The translations under genes were made by a program, and so were the position numbers. DNA of 40,207 bases from Burkholderiaceae bacterium. GTDB taxonomy: Bacteria > Pseudomonadota > Gammaproteobacteria > Burkholderiales > Burkholderiaceae. The stretch covers positions 1-40,207 of the forward strand of contig CANJBQ010000028.1 of NCBI GenBank assembly GCA_947472645.1. Direction: 5' to 3'. The notes below the pieces were generated by a model, which was given only the letters and a program-made list of their open reading frames with translations, was not told the origin of the DNA and searched no databases. Shown here piece after piece: positions 1-9,303 of this stretch (position 1 is its first letter; the number at the start of each line of letters is the position of its first letter).

Positions 1-998
1 TCAATATGCTCACAGAATTGACCTAATTGAGCAAAGTAATTTTCTACCGCTTGTAGTTGTTCTTCACAAGAATCAATTGTGTTCATATGCTGTCTAAAGT
101 GATGTGAATCTCTTAAACCTTTGCAATACCAACCAATGTGCTTTCTGGCAGAACGTAAACCAATATATTCACCATAAAATTGATAATGCTCCAAGAGATG
201 CTCTTTCATGATTTGTGAAATTTCAGCAACACTTGGTGGCGGTAAATAGGTTCCAGTTTTTAAATAATGATGAATCTCCCGAAAAATCCAAGGGCGCCCT
301 TGAGCTGCACGACCAATCATCACCGCATCAGCACCAGTTTTTTCAAGGACGTATTTTGCTTTTTCAGGAGAATTGATATCACCATTGGCAACTACGGGTA
401 TTTGAAGAGAAGCTTTAACGGCTGCGATGGTCTCGTATTCAGCATCTCCATGATAGAGATCGGCTTTAGTTCGTCCATGAATGGTTAACATGGATATGCC
501 ACAATCTTGCGCTATTTTGGCAATCCTTAAAGCGTTCTTATGATCTCGGTCCCAGCCAGTTCTAATTTTTAGGGTAATTGGAACATCTGCATGATTGATT
601 TGGCAATGCGAAACAATGGATTGCAGAATTTTTCCAACTAAGGGTTCATTTTGTAAAAGGGCAGAACCAGATGCAACATTACAAACTTTTTTTGCAGGGC
701 ATCCCATATTGATGTCAATAATTTGTGCGCCTCGATTGATATTGAGTAATGCGGCATTAGCCATCATCTCTGGATCAGCCCCGGCAATTTGAACTGCGAT
801 AGGATCAACTTCGCCATCATGGTTCGCGCGCCGAAGTGTTTTTTCACTATTCCAAAGCATCGCATTAGAGGCGATCATTTCAGAGACAGCATAACTCGCA
901 CCCAGCCGCTTACAGAGTTGTCGAAATGGTCGATCTGTAACACCTGCCATTGGCGCTACAAATAGTTGATTTGATAAGAAGTGTTTGCCAATAAACAA
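1..998 (-). CDS. dusB: tRNA-dihydrouridine synthase DusB (3' end cut by window)
   Basis: FMN-dependent reduction of uridine to dihydrouridine in the tRNA D-loop. The reading frame on the minus strand is open from a stop at 1056-1058 to the window edge and reads VAPMAGVTDRPFRQL near the start, followed by NMGCPAKKV around the catalytic Cys, then KIRTGW, HGRT and the FMN phosphate-binding stretch GADAVMIGRAAQGRPW. About 332 codons are present, close to the full family length, so only the last few residues are missing. There is no ATG in frame before the conserved N-terminus. The TTG at 998-996 gives a start matching the family; another TTG lies at 1028. It is last in the amgK-murU-pepP-ubiH-like run. 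Family assignment is secure; the start is inferred. Confidence 0.93.
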   Translation of the reverse strand, partial: MFIGKHFLSNQLFVAPMAGVTDRPFRQLCKRLGASYAVSEMIASNAMLWNSEKTLRRANHDGEVDPIAVQIAGADPEMMANAALLNINRGAQIIDINMGCPAKKVCNVASGSALLQNEPLVGKILQSIVSHCQINHADVPITLKIRTGWDRDHKNALRIAKIAQDCGISMLTIHGRTKADLYHGDAEYETIAAVKASLQIPVVANGDINSPEKAKYVLEKTGADAVMIGRAAQGRPWIFREIHHYLKTGTYLPPPSVAEISQIMKEHLLEHYQFYGEYIGLRSARKHIGWYCKGLRDSHHFRQHMNTIDSCEEQLQAVENYFAQLGQFCEHI

Positions 999-1050
999 GA
1001 CGATTGACTCAAATGATGAGAGAAACAAAACTTTAGCACAAATTAAGCCT

Positions 1051-1071
1051 TTTGCCTAAAATTTAGGCAAA
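1051..1071. repeat. Perfect inverted repeat between the ubiH-like gene and dusB
   Basis: Two 10-bp arms (TTTGCCTAAA and TTTAGGCAAA) around a single central A, only 5 bp past the stop of the ubiH-like gene. It could form a weak hairpin or serve as a dyad binding site. No T-tract follows on the minus strand, so it is not a convincing intrinsic terminator. Confidence 0.35.
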
Positions 1072-1076
1072 CCAAC

Positions 1077-2243
1077 TTATCTCTGACCAAACATCATTTG
1101 ACGAGCTAACTGATTCTTTAATGGTGGAATCCATTGCAATGCAGTAAGAGCGAGTCCTCTAGCAATGACAAAGGGAAAAGCATTCGTGGCAAAAACACTC
1201 GCCATCAGATCTGTCACACGTATAGTGGCATCTCTATCTCTTTGCCGTTGCTTTTGATATTGAAGAAGTGTTTCTTGTAGCTTTTGCGCTGTATTTGGAT
1301 CAGGCCTTGCATAAATAGAGAGTAGGGCAGTCGCTAGGGTGTAAGCATCGCGTAAGCCTAAGTTAAGGCCTTGTCCAGCAACTGGATGAAGAGTTTGAGC
1401 TGCATTACCGATCCATACCTCACGTTCTACAATAATATTTTTTTTAATATTTAAGCCAAGTGGATAGGCTTTACGGTGAAGCACCTTCTTCAATTTACCA
1501 ATTGGCATTTGTAAGGCTTCTTGTAGTTTAAGAACAAATTCAGATTCTTCTAATTGGGTTAATTGTTCGATCGTATTTTTAGAAGCGCACCACACAAAGT
1601 TTTTAAAATCAGGGCCATGGTGATGGGGTAGTATTGCGATTGGGCCCTCCTCCGTAAAACGTTCCCACGCCATATTCGGTGAAACATCGGATACTTCAAG
1701 TGAACCTACTAGTGCGGATTGACCATAGTCTTTATGAAAATCTTTTGCGAACTGTTCATGAAATAATCCGCCATCTGCATGAATCAAACACGCATCAGGA
1801 GATAGTTGTTGAAGCTCGATTGAATCTGAGAACTCAAATGCCCATACAAAATTAACACAGTTCGGTTTCATTTGACGAAGCTGATGACGAAGTGCGATAA
1901 CGATATCCCTATAACGAACAATATGACCAAGAGCATTTTGGCCAATGTCATCTTTAGACATTAGAGTTTGTCCAAAATGTCCGCGATGTGAAACATGGAC
2001 ATAATGAATCGGTGGCGCCTCTTTTACCCAGGCGTGAATACTCTCTAAAAGTTGCTTTGAGCCCTCTGAAATAGCTATACCTCGATCATCTGCGGAGGAT
2101 AAAAACTCGTCCTGCTGAGGATTTTTATCGAGCAAAATAATCGATAAATCAGGATGATTTTCTAACAGCCAGATTGCACAAGCTAATCCAACTGGACCCG
2201 CTCCTTGAATCACTACTTGCGCTGAACTAATTGGCAGGCTCAT
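1077..2243 (-). CDS. UbiH/UbiF/VisC-family FAD-dependent hydroxylase
   Basis: Flavoprotein monooxygenase of the ubiquinone-biosynthesis hydroxylase family, probably acting on a polyprenyl-phenol intermediate. The N-terminal Rossmann motif GAGPVGLACA (about residues 14-23) binds FAD. DDRGIAIS (about 52-59) and the C-terminal GNAAQTLHPVAGQGLNLGLRD stretch are family signatures; the usual GDAAH is GNAAQ here. Length is 388 residues, normal for the family. The start overlaps the pepP stop by 4 bp, so translation is probably coupled. Which ring position it hydroxylates (UbiH, UbiF or other) cannot be told from sequence alone. A pepP-ubiH neighbourhood is common in proteobacteria, which favours a UbiH role. 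Confidence 0.85.
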   Translation of the reverse strand: MSLPISSAQVVIQGAGPVGLACAIWLLENHPDLSIILLDKNPQQDEFLSSADDRGIAISEGSKQLLESIHAWVKEAPPIHYVHVSHRGHFGQTLMSKDDIGQNALGHIVRYRDIVIALRHQLRQMKPNCVNFVWAFEFSDSIELQQLSPDACLIHADGGLFHEQFAKDFHKDYGQSALVGSLEVSDVSPNMAWERFTEEGPIAILPHHHGPDFKNFVWCASKNTIEQLTQLEESEFVLKLQEALQMPIGKLKKVLHRKAYPLGLNIKKNIIVEREVWIGNAAQTLHPVAGQGLNLGLRDAYTLATALLSIYARPDPNTAQKLQETLLQYQKQRQRDRDATIRVTDLMASVFATNAFPFVIARGLALTALQWIPPLKNQLARQMMFGQR

Positions 2244-3610
2244 TTTAAGTGTGAGCCATTGGCCATCCAGTATTCAATTTCAGCGATACCGACAGGAACA
2301 TCGCGCGATAAAATTTCTGGACCATTTGATTGTATTAAGACATCATCCTCGATTCGAATACCAATATTCCAAAATTGCTCTGGCACTTCTGGCGCTGGCC
2401 TAAAGTAAAGTCCAGGCTCGATGGTGAGCACCATACCAGGTTGAAGAATACGCCAACCGTTATTAGGATCTTGTGGCTCACGATAAGAGCCTACATCATG
2501 TACATCCATCCCTAACCAATGGCTAGTTCGATGCATATAGTAAGGTTTGTAAGCGCCATTTTCTATTGCTTGTGCCGAAGATCCATGGATGGAGTGATTC
2601 AAAATATTTAAATCAAATAGGCCTTGGGTTAATATTTTCAGTGCTTGATCATGCGGATCTTGAAAGTTGTTACCAACATGGCATTGTTGAATAGCTGCCT
2701 CTTGCGCGGCTAATACTATTTCATAGACTTGTTTTTGGGCAGATGAAAATTTGCCATTAACAGGAAAGGTCCGAGTAATGTCAGATGCATAACTATCGAG
2801 TTCACAACCCGCATCAATTAAACATAAATCGCCATCATGAAGGACTGCATTTCCTGCGCGATAGTGCAAAATACAGGCATTTTCACCTGTCGCCACAATA
2901 CTATTGTAGGCAACTGACTGTGAGCCATTCTTACGAAATTCATATAGTAGCTCTGCTTCGAGATGATATTCTTGAAGGCCTGGCTGCGAGGTACTCATTG
3001 CTTTAAGGTGTCCTTTTGCAGCAATCTTGGCAGCTTGACGCATTAATGAAATTTCAAGATCATCTTTAAATAATCTTTGTTCATGGATGAGTTGCTCTAG
3101 ATCAAAAAACTCAGTAGGCTTTTTTATACCAAGGCGCGCTTTAGAGCCTAATACCTGAATCCACCGTCGGATGTTTTCATCTAATTCGGCCGTGGTTGAC
3201 GTTTTGTAATAGATGCGCGCAAAACCCACCAATAAATCTGGCATCATTTGATCTAAATCATCAATCGAATGAGCAAAATCAATTCCAAGATACTCAGTAG
3301 CGGCTTCTGGACCTAGTCGGACGCCATCCCAGATTTCACGCTCAAGATTTTTGGGGCGACAAAATAAATGATGAGTTGTTTTATCAGCGGTGACTTGAAT
3401 CACTAAAAAAGATTGAGGTTCTTCAAAGCCAGTTAAATAATAAAAATCACTATCGTGCCTATACGGGAATTCGCTATCTCTATTTCGAGATACTTCAAGT
3501 GCAGTCCCAAGCACTAAAACCCCTGTTCCAGATGTGTCTTTAATTGACTGAACAAGGCGATTGCGACGCGCTATAAAATAATTTAAGGAAGGAATAGTTT
3601 TGGTCATCAT
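2240..3610 (-). CDS. pepP: Xaa-Pro aminopeptidase (aminopeptidase P)
   Basis: Cytosolic metallopeptidase of family M24B that removes an N-terminal residue preceding proline. The 456-residue protein has an aminopeptidase-P N-terminal domain (YLTGFEEPQ) and a pita-bread catalytic domain. The expected dinuclear metal ligands are visible: the two Asp in LIDAGCELDSYASDITRTF, His in MDVHDVG, Glu in TIEPGLYF and Glu in GIRIEDDV. Two ATGs lie at 3610 and 3607; the first overlaps the murU stop by one base. The length matches E. coli PepP (about 440). It sits between murU and a ubiH-like gene. Assignment is secure. Confidence 0.94.
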   Translation of the reverse strand: MMTKTIPSLNYFIARRNRLVQSIKDTSGTGVLVLGTALEVSRNRDSEFPYRHDSDFYYLTGFEEPQSFLVIQVTADKTTHHLFCRPKNLEREIWDGVRLGPEAATEYLGIDFAHSIDDLDQMMPDLLVGFARIYYKTSTTAELDENIRRWIQVLGSKARLGIKKPTEFFDLEQLIHEQRLFKDDLEISLMRQAAKIAAKGHLKAMSTSQPGLQEYHLEAELLYEFRKNGSQSVAYNSIVATGENACILHYRAGNAVLHDGDLCLIDAGCELDSYASDITRTFPVNGKFSSAQKQVYEIVLAAQEAAIQQCHVGNNFQDPHDQALKILTQGLFDLNILNHSIHGSSAQAIENGAYKPYYMHRTSHWLGMDVHDVGSYREPQDPNNGWRILQPGMVLTIEPGLYFRPAPEVPEQFWNIGIRIEDDVLIQSNGPEILSRDVPVGIAEIEYWMANGSHLK

Positions 3611-4350
3611 TATTTGTTTAATGCTAAAAGTCTATCAGGTGTTCCAACATCATGCCATGAACACTGCATGACTTCCCCTTTGACTAATCGTTGCATCATC
3701 GCCTTTTTTAATAAAGGCGCCAAAGGATGCTTGGTACCTATTGGAATTTCATTAAATAAGTTTTTATGATAAATCCCTGCGCCAGAAAAGGTATATTTAC
3801 TCGCCCCTGACGAGTTGGGGCTAATCGGATTCTCTGAAAACACATAGTCGTTGAATAAATAAAAGTCCCCATGAGGATGATGTGAAGGATTTGGGACTAA
3901 AAATAAGTAAGCCTGCATCAAAAGGTGATCTTGAACTTTGTTGATACGTAATTGGTTGACAATATCTTGGATTTTTTCAAATGGAAACTCAGGCATGAAG
4001 GTATCGCCATTGATAACTAGAAAATAATCTTCAGGTTGAAGAAGCGGGAGTGCATTGACTATTCCGCCCGCCGTCTCAAGGGCAACAGTTTCGCTAGAGT
4101 AGTCTATCTGTAAGGCAAATTTTGAACCATTACCAAAGGCATCTTCGATGTGTTGTCCAAGCCAGGCATGATTGATGACAATATGTTTAAAGCCATGGTG
4201 TTTTAAACCTTCTAAGTGATATTGTAAAAGGCTTTTACCTTTAATTTCTAATAGTGGCTTTGGAAGGGAATCGGTAAGTGGGCGCATTCTTTCCCCTCTT
4301 CCGGCGGCTAAAATCATGGCGGGAAAATCAGAGAAAAAAGAAGTATTCAT
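3610..4350 (-). CDS. murU: N-acetylmuramate alpha-1-phosphate uridylyltransferase
   Basis: Sugar nucleotidyltransferase that makes UDP-MurNAc from MurNAc-1-phosphate in the AmgK-MurU peptidoglycan recycling shortcut known from Pseudomonas. The signature GRGERMRPLT...PKP spans residues 17-32 and the metal-binding Asp is D116 in VINGDTF. The length of 246 residues is slightly above the usual ~225. It starts 2 bp after the amgK stop, so the two form one unit, and this pairing is the main reason for choosing MurU over a generic mannose- or glucose-1-phosphate transferase. The ATG is at 4350-4348. Confidence 0.88.
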   Translation of the reverse strand: MNTSFFSDFPAMILAAGRGERMRPLTDSLPKPLLEIKGKSLLQYHLEGLKHHGFKHIVINHAWLGQHIEDAFGNGSKFALQIDYSSETVALETAGGIVNALPLLQPEDYFLVINGDTFMPEFPFEKIQDIVNQLRINKVQDHLLMQAYLFLVPNPSHHPHGDFYLFNDYVFSENPISPNSSGASKYTFSGAGIYHKNLFNEIPIGTKHPLAPLLKKAMMQRLVKGEVMQCSWHDVGTPDRLLALNK

Positions 4351-4352
4351 GA

Positions 4353-5372
4353 TTAAAAGGTCAATCCAGTTGGCCTAGCTCTTTTTTGAGAGGCGTCCAG
4401 AATTCTGACTAATGGCCTAAATATGCTGTAACGCTGAGCTGCTTTTTCAGTATATTGAAGTACCAAGGGGAGATCTTTGAGATAGCCATCTTTTCCATCT
4501 CGATGAAAAAGACGAGCAAAAATCCCTAAAACCTTGAGGTGACGTTGTAAGCCCATCCATTCAAATGCCCTATAAAACTCACCGAAATCATGTGAAACTG
4601 GTAGATTTTCTTTTTTTGCAGTCTCCCAATATCGAACTACATAGTCAATCTGAGCTTCCTCATCTAAACTCACATAAGCATCTCTAAAAATAGAAACTAG
4701 ATCATAGGTAATTGGACCAATCACTGCGTCTTGAAAGTCTAAAACTCCCGGACTATTTTTCTCAGTAATCATCAAATTACGGGAATGGTAGTCACGATGA
4801 ACAAAAACCGTTGGTTGAAGAAGGATTTGTTCAATAAGTTGGTCAAAGATAGACTCAAGCTCTATTTTCTCTTGTTCATTAAGATCATATTGGAGGTGTT
4901 TAGACAAATACCATTCTGGAAATAGATCAAGTTCCCGACGCAGTAGTTCGGCATCATACTGCGGCAAATTGTTTGTTTTTGTATTCTTTTGGATTTGAAT
5001 GAGGGTATTTGTGGCATCTTTATAGAAAGATGGAGTGTTTTCCTCATTCACTTTGGAGAAAAGAGTTGTTGTACCTAAATCACTGAGCAGCAAGAAGCCT
5101 TGTTGAAGATCCAGTTCAAAGATGATGGGAACGTTAATTTGAGCCTGTAATAATAGTTTGGCAACGTGGATAAATGGACGAGAGTCCTCTTTATCAACTG
5201 GGGCATCCATCGCAATAAAGCTCGAATAAGGGGAATTTTTCCCAATTACCCGAAAATATCTTCTAAAACTAGCGTCACTAGAAGCCGGGCTAATCGAGTC
5301 AAGGTCAATACCCAGCTCATTCGGTAAACTTTTGAGCCAAAGTTTTAAAGATTCAAAACGGGTATCTTGCAT
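4353..5372 (-). CDS. amgK: N-acetylmuramate/N-acetylglucosamine kinase
   Basis: Aminoglycoside-phosphotransferase-fold kinase that phosphorylates recycled MurNAc and GlcNAc at the anomeric carbon, supplying MurU. The catalytic loop is HRDYHSRN (H192, D194, N199) and the metal-binding Asp is D212 in LDFQDA. The N-terminal SSDASFRRYFR is typical of the AmgK branch. It has 339 residues, a normal length. It is the first gene of the minus-strand run and is divergent from lptD with only 34 bp between the start codons, as in many beta- and gammaproteobacteria. It would allow partial bypass of de novo UDP-MurNAc synthesis (known for the family; not tested here). Confidence 0.9.
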   Translation of the reverse strand: MQDTRFESLKLWLKSLPNELGIDLDSISPASSDASFRRYFRVIGKNSPYSSFIAMDAPVDKEDSRPFIHVAKLLLQAQINVPIIFELDLQQGFLLLSDLGTTTLFSKVNEENTPSFYKDATNTLIQIQKNTKTNNLPQYDAELLRRELDLFPEWYLSKHLQYDLNEQEKIELESIFDQLIEQILLQPTVFVHRDYHSRNLMITEKNSPGVLDFQDAVIGPITYDLVSIFRDAYVSLDEEAQIDYVVRYWETAKKENLPVSHDFGEFYRAFEWMGLQRHLKVLGIFARLFHRDGKDGYLKDLPLVLQYTEKAAQRYSIFRPLVRILDASQKRARPTGLTF

Positions 5373-5406
5373 AATGATTCGTATAATAAATGGGTTAGAG
5401 AATTAA
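5373..5406. promoter_or_regulatory. 34-bp divergent promoter gap amgK/lptD
   Basis: The whole intergenic region between two divergent start codons. A perfect TATAAT lies at 5382-5387 on the plus strand, 19 bp before the lptD ATG. The same AT-rich core reads TTTATTATA on the minus strand towards amgK. No good -35 box stands at the right distance on the plus strand, so any -35 element must lie inside the amgK coding region and be degenerate. Any transcript from here would have a very short leader. Confidence 0.4.
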
Positions 5407-7773
5407 ATGTCAAAATCATACTCACCCCTTCATCAACAGTTCATCCATTTTAGAGTTCGTGGGTGGGTATATTTATTGCCAACTGCACTATTTTGCCTTC
5501 AATTACCAGTTTACGGTGAGACGCAGACTTCTGAGGAGATTTTACAAAAACCTCTTGCATTGAAGTTAGATGATCAATTGCAATTACAGCCATTTTTACC
5601 TGACTCTAATGCCATCACCTTTACGAAGAGTATTGAATTAAAAGGCGTCAATGATCGTAATATGGAGCTCAAAAAAGAGGCAGAAATAAGACGTAATGGA
5701 ACTGTGATTAAGGGTGACGTGCTGGATTACAACGTTGACACAGACATTGCCAAAGGCGAAGGAAATGTAAGGTTTAACAAGCCAACGACGACATTTGCAG
5801 GACCGCGAGCGCAAATTAAAATGGATTCTAAACAAGGGTGGATGGAAAATCCTGAGTACGAACTAAAAGATAATAGAGGCGTTGGTTATGCACAGCGAGC
5901 TGAATTTTTGGATGAGGACCGAACGTATTTGACAAAGCCGGTGTATTCAACTTGTAGTCCCCAAAATTTAGATTGGTATTTTTCGTCAAAAGATTTATTG
6001 ATTGATCAAGCTGCGAATGATGCGACTGGTGAAAGTGGCGTCCTACACTTTTTTAATGTACCTGTTTTTTATATGCCTTATTTTTCAATACCTCTAGGAT
6101 CTGAACGCCGGTCAGGATTTTTACCTCCAACGGTTGGAGTGAGTACAAATACGGGGTTTGATTTAACGACACCCTACTATGTCAACATTGCTCCAAATCG
6201 AGACTTAACCATTTACCCTAGGTACATGTCGTCTCGAGGTACTCAACTGGGTGGTGAATATCGTTATTTAGAATCCACGTATTCTGGGGTATTAAAGGCT
6301 GAATATTTACCAAACGACATAGGCTCTGGTACAAATCGTTGGGCATATAACTGGCTTCATCAGGAATTACTAGCCCCTGGTGTCACAGGATATGCAAATA
6401 TGAACCGGGTATCAGATGATAATTACGCCACAGATCTAGGACGTACGATGGGGCAAGGTATAGCACGTCAATATGTTCAAGAACTTGGGGTCAATTATGC
6501 CTTGGCTGGTTGGAGTTTTTTAACTCGGGTTCAAAAATATCAGACCCTACAGCCCGACCCAGCTAATTATATTATTCCCCCTTATGATCGCGAACCAGAG
6601 CTAAACGCCTTGTTTCGGAATCTAGATTGGCATGGGTCTACCTTCACATTTCAGGGGAATTTAACGAGATTTACTTACTCTGGCGCTTTAGATGCCCCAG
6701 GAATAGCTATACCAAATCGGGGCTACGCATCAGCGGATAGAGGGTTTATCAATACGGGCATTAGTTATCCTTTTACTGAGCCAGGCTACTATATAACTCC
6801 AAAACTCAGTATTCGAGCAAATACATACAATATGCTGGGTAATGAAAGCTATCCCGGGCTTTCACAAAGTTTTGCAGTCCCCATTACGAGTTTAGATTCT
6901 GGTTTGTTTTTTGAAAGAGAAGCGCCAGAACTTCAATCTTTATTTGGTAGAAGTATGCTTGTGACATTGGAGCCAAGAGCTTTTTATGTCTACTCGCCAT
7001 ATGTCGATCAAACTAAAATACCTATATTTGATACTGGGGCAGCAGGCTTTGGAACAGCTCAGATATTTTCAGAAAATACTTTTGTTGGAAACGATAGAAT
7101 TGCTGATAATAATAAATTAACTGTTGGAGTCACATCGAAGATCCTCGATGCAGAAACGGGCATTGAACGTGTTCGTGGAACGATTGCTCAGCGTTATGAC
7201 TTTTCTGGGCAGCGAGTTGGTCTTTTGGGTGATCAAGTTAACCCTACACCATACACAGATATTTTAATGGGTGTATCGACCCGTTTGGCGGGAAACATTA
7301 ATCTTGATTTTATGGATCAATATAATCAAGACTTAAACAAAACCACGCAATCTACCGCAACAGCAAGTTGGCGACCGGCGCCACGTAAAACGATTAATCT
7401 TAGTTATCGCTATATTTACGATACTAATTTGCTAAAAACTTCGATTTATCAATATGAGGTTTCAGGGCAATGGCCAATAACGAAATCACTTTACGGGATT
7501 GGGCGTTGGAACTTTGATCAAGTTAGCGGTCAAACCTTAAATACTTTAGCTGGACTAGAATATGATCAAGATTGTTGGGCTTTTAGGTTTGCCTTTAACC
7601 GCTATGTTACCTCCGCAAGTACAACGGCATCCAGTGTCTATTTTCAAATCGAATTTAAAGGTTTAACGGGAGTTGGCAATAATCCTATTAGTGTCATGAC
7701 TCTGAATATTCCTGGCTATATGCCAGTAAGCCAAAAACCTTTACCATTGTCTAGATTTGAAACATATGAGTAA
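5407..7773 (+). CDS. lptD: LPS-assembly outer membrane protein LptD
   Basis: Outer-membrane beta-barrel that, with LptE, inserts lipopolysaccharide into the outer leaflet. An N-terminal hydrophobic signal segment (about residues 18-37) is followed by an OstA/LptA-like jellyroll (about 90-230) and the large C-terminal barrel (SERRSGFLPP at about 238-247 starts the conserved LptD region). Length is 788 residues, normal. The mature protein has only two cysteines, C183 and C723, against four in E. coli, so it can form a single disulfide joining the N-terminal domain to the barrel. It is the first gene of lptD-surA-pdxA-rsmA. The ATG is preceded by a short AG-rich stretch (TTAGAGAATTAA). Confidence 0.96.
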   Translation: MSKSYSPLHQQFIHFRVRGWVYLLPTALFCLQLPVYGETQTSEEILQKPLALKLDDQLQLQPFLPDSNAITFTKSIELKGVNDRNMELKKEAEIRRNGTVIKGDVLDYNVDTDIAKGEGNVRFNKPTTTFAGPRAQIKMDSKQGWMENPEYELKDNRGVGYAQRAEFLDEDRTYLTKPVYSTCSPQNLDWYFSSKDLLIDQAANDATGESGVLHFFNVPVFYMPYFSIPLGSERRSGFLPPTVGVSTNTGFDLTTPYYVNIAPNRDLTIYPRYMSSRGTQLGGEYRYLESTYSGVLKAEYLPNDIGSGTNRWAYNWLHQELLAPGVTGYANMNRVSDDNYATDLGRTMGQGIARQYVQELGVNYALAGWSFLTRVQKYQTLQPDPANYIIPPYDREPELNALFRNLDWHGSTFTFQGNLTRFTYSGALDAPGIAIPNRGYASADRGFINTGISYPFTEPGYYITPKLSIRANTYNMLGNESYPGLSQSFAVPITSLDSGLFFEREAPELQSLFGRSMLVTLEPRAFYVYSPYVDQTKIPIFDTGAAGFGTAQIFSENTFVGNDRIADNNKLTVGVTSKILDAETGIERVRGTIAQRYDFSGQRVGLLGDQVNPTPYTDILMGVSTRLAGNINLDFMDQYNQDLNKTTQSTATASWRPAPRKTINLSYRYIYDTNLLKTSIYQYEVSGQWPITKSLYGIGRWNFDQVSGQTLNTLAGLEYDQDCWAFRFAFNRYVTSASTTASSVYFQIEFKGLTGVGNNPISVMTLNIPGYMPVSQKPLPLSRFETYE

Positions 7774-7809
7774 AAAATCTCTTCTTATTTGTCGTATTAT
7801 TAAATACTT

Positions 7810-9303
7810 ATGAAAATTAAAAAATACTTTTTCGTTTTACTTTTGGTAAGCCTATCTGGTCATCAGGTACTCGCTGCGACCAAAGATAATCCAAAAGATA
7901 AAGCAAAAGATAAAGCAAAAGTATCAACAACCATTCCTCAAGAGGTCGTCAAACAACCCACAAGGACGATTGAGGCGCCACCAGCAGCTAATAAGATAAG
8001 CACTAAAACTAACGACATTGATCGTGTCATTGCTGTAGTCAATCGAGAAGTGATTACTGAGCAGGAATTAAATCTGAGCATCAATATTGTCAAAGAAAAA
8101 TTCATACAGTCCAAACAACCTTTACCGCCTCAAGCCGTCATCGAAAAAGAAATGCTTGCTAAATTAATTGATGACAGCATCATTTATCAAGAGGCGAATA
8201 ACGTAGGGGGCAGGGTTCTTGATGGTGAACTGGATGGCATTATTAGCAATATGGCAATTCAAAAAAAGATGACACTGGAGCAATTCAAACAAGCGGTTGA
8301 ACAAGATGGCATAAGGTACGATAAATTTCGTCAAAATTTACGGCGTGATGTGATAATTACACGATTCAAAGAGCGCGAAGTGGATAGCAAAGTAAAACTA
8401 ACCGACGCTGAAATAGAGGCATTTATTAGTAGTAATAAGCCAAGAACATCTAACGCAGCAGTTTCTAGTGCCCCAGATTTAATCAGCTTGGCGCAAATAT
8501 TAATTCCTATTCCAACTGGGGCAAGTAATGCTGATATAAGTGCGCTCAAATTGAAGGCGCAGTCGATTTTTGATCAAGTTAGTAAAGAGACAGATTTTGT
8601 TGCCTACGCTAATCAAGTGAGTGTTTCTGATAAAACAATACGTTTTGAGAATTTAGGATATCGAACCTTAGATCGTCTTCCACAAATTTTTGTAGAAGCA
8701 ACGAGTGGACTATCAACTGGAGCAGTGGTTCCCAAGGTGATACAAAGTCTTGCTGGATTTCATGTGCTGAAAGTGTTGGATTTTAAATCCAACTCTAGTG
8801 CAGGTAATGCAAGTAATTCGGACTCTATCTTTATAACGCAGAGTGAAATGAATCAACTCATTTTAATTTTAAAAAGAGGTGATGCTAAAGAAGACCTTAT
8901 TAGAAGATTAAGAGGATTTAGTGAACAAGTTAAAGCTAAAACAGCATCTTTTGCAGATATAGCTAAAAAGTACTCAGAGGATCCCAATGCCACTAAAAAT
9001 AATGGCTATGCGGGTTGGGTATCACCTGGTCAGATACCGCCAGAGATGGAAATAGCTCTAAGGCGTTTAAATCCAGGCGAGGTCAGTGAGCCTTTTCAAA
9101 CTGATTATGGTTGGCATATTGTCCAACTCTTAAATCGTCGCACCTCGGAGATAACTGCCGGCCAACAAAAAGAATATGCCAGTGCAACACTGCGTCAGAT
9201 GAAGCTCCAGAAGTCTTATCAAGATTGGATCACGGAGTTAAGGGATAACTCAACGATTGATGTTAGAGCGCCTTATTCCTTGAAAAATGTTGATGAAAAA
9301 TGA
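7810..9303 (+). CDS. surA: Periplasmic chaperone/peptidyl-prolyl isomerase SurA
   Basis: Chaperone for unfolded outer-membrane proteins, including LptD. A signal peptide (residues 1-22, ending VLAA) is followed by an unusual Lys/Asp/Ala-rich then Pro/Thr-rich linker (about 24-70). The SurA N-domain comes next (DIDRVIAVVNREVITEQEL), then a diverged first parvulin domain (about 215-325) and a well-conserved second one (KYSEDPNATKNNGYAGWVSPG, then YGWHIVQL). At 497 residues it is longer than E. coli SurA (428), partly because of the linker. Its stop overlaps the start region of pdxA. The order lptD-surA-pdxA-rsmA is widely conserved. Confidence 0.94.
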   Translation: MKIKKYFFVLLLVSLSGHQVLAATKDNPKDKAKDKAKVSTTIPQEVVKQPTRTIEAPPAANKISTKTNDIDRVIAVVNREVITEQELNLSINIVKEKFIQSKQPLPPQAVIEKEMLAKLIDDSIIYQEANNVGGRVLDGELDGIISNMAIQKKMTLEQFKQAVEQDGIRYDKFRQNLRRDVIITRFKEREVDSKVKLTDAEIEAFISSNKPRTSNAAVSSAPDLISLAQILIPIPTGASNADISALKLKAQSIFDQVSKETDFVAYANQVSVSDKTIRFENLGYRTLDRLPQIFVEATSGLSTGAVVPKVIQSLAGFHVLKVLDFKSNSSAGNASNSDSIFITQSEMNQLILILKRGDAKEDLIRRLRGFSEQVKAKTASFADIAKKYSEDPNATKNNGYAGWVSPGQIPPEMEIALRRLNPGEVSEPFQTDYGWHIVQLLNRRTSEITAGQQKEYASATLRQMKLQKSYQDWITELRDNSTIDVRAPYSLKNVDEK

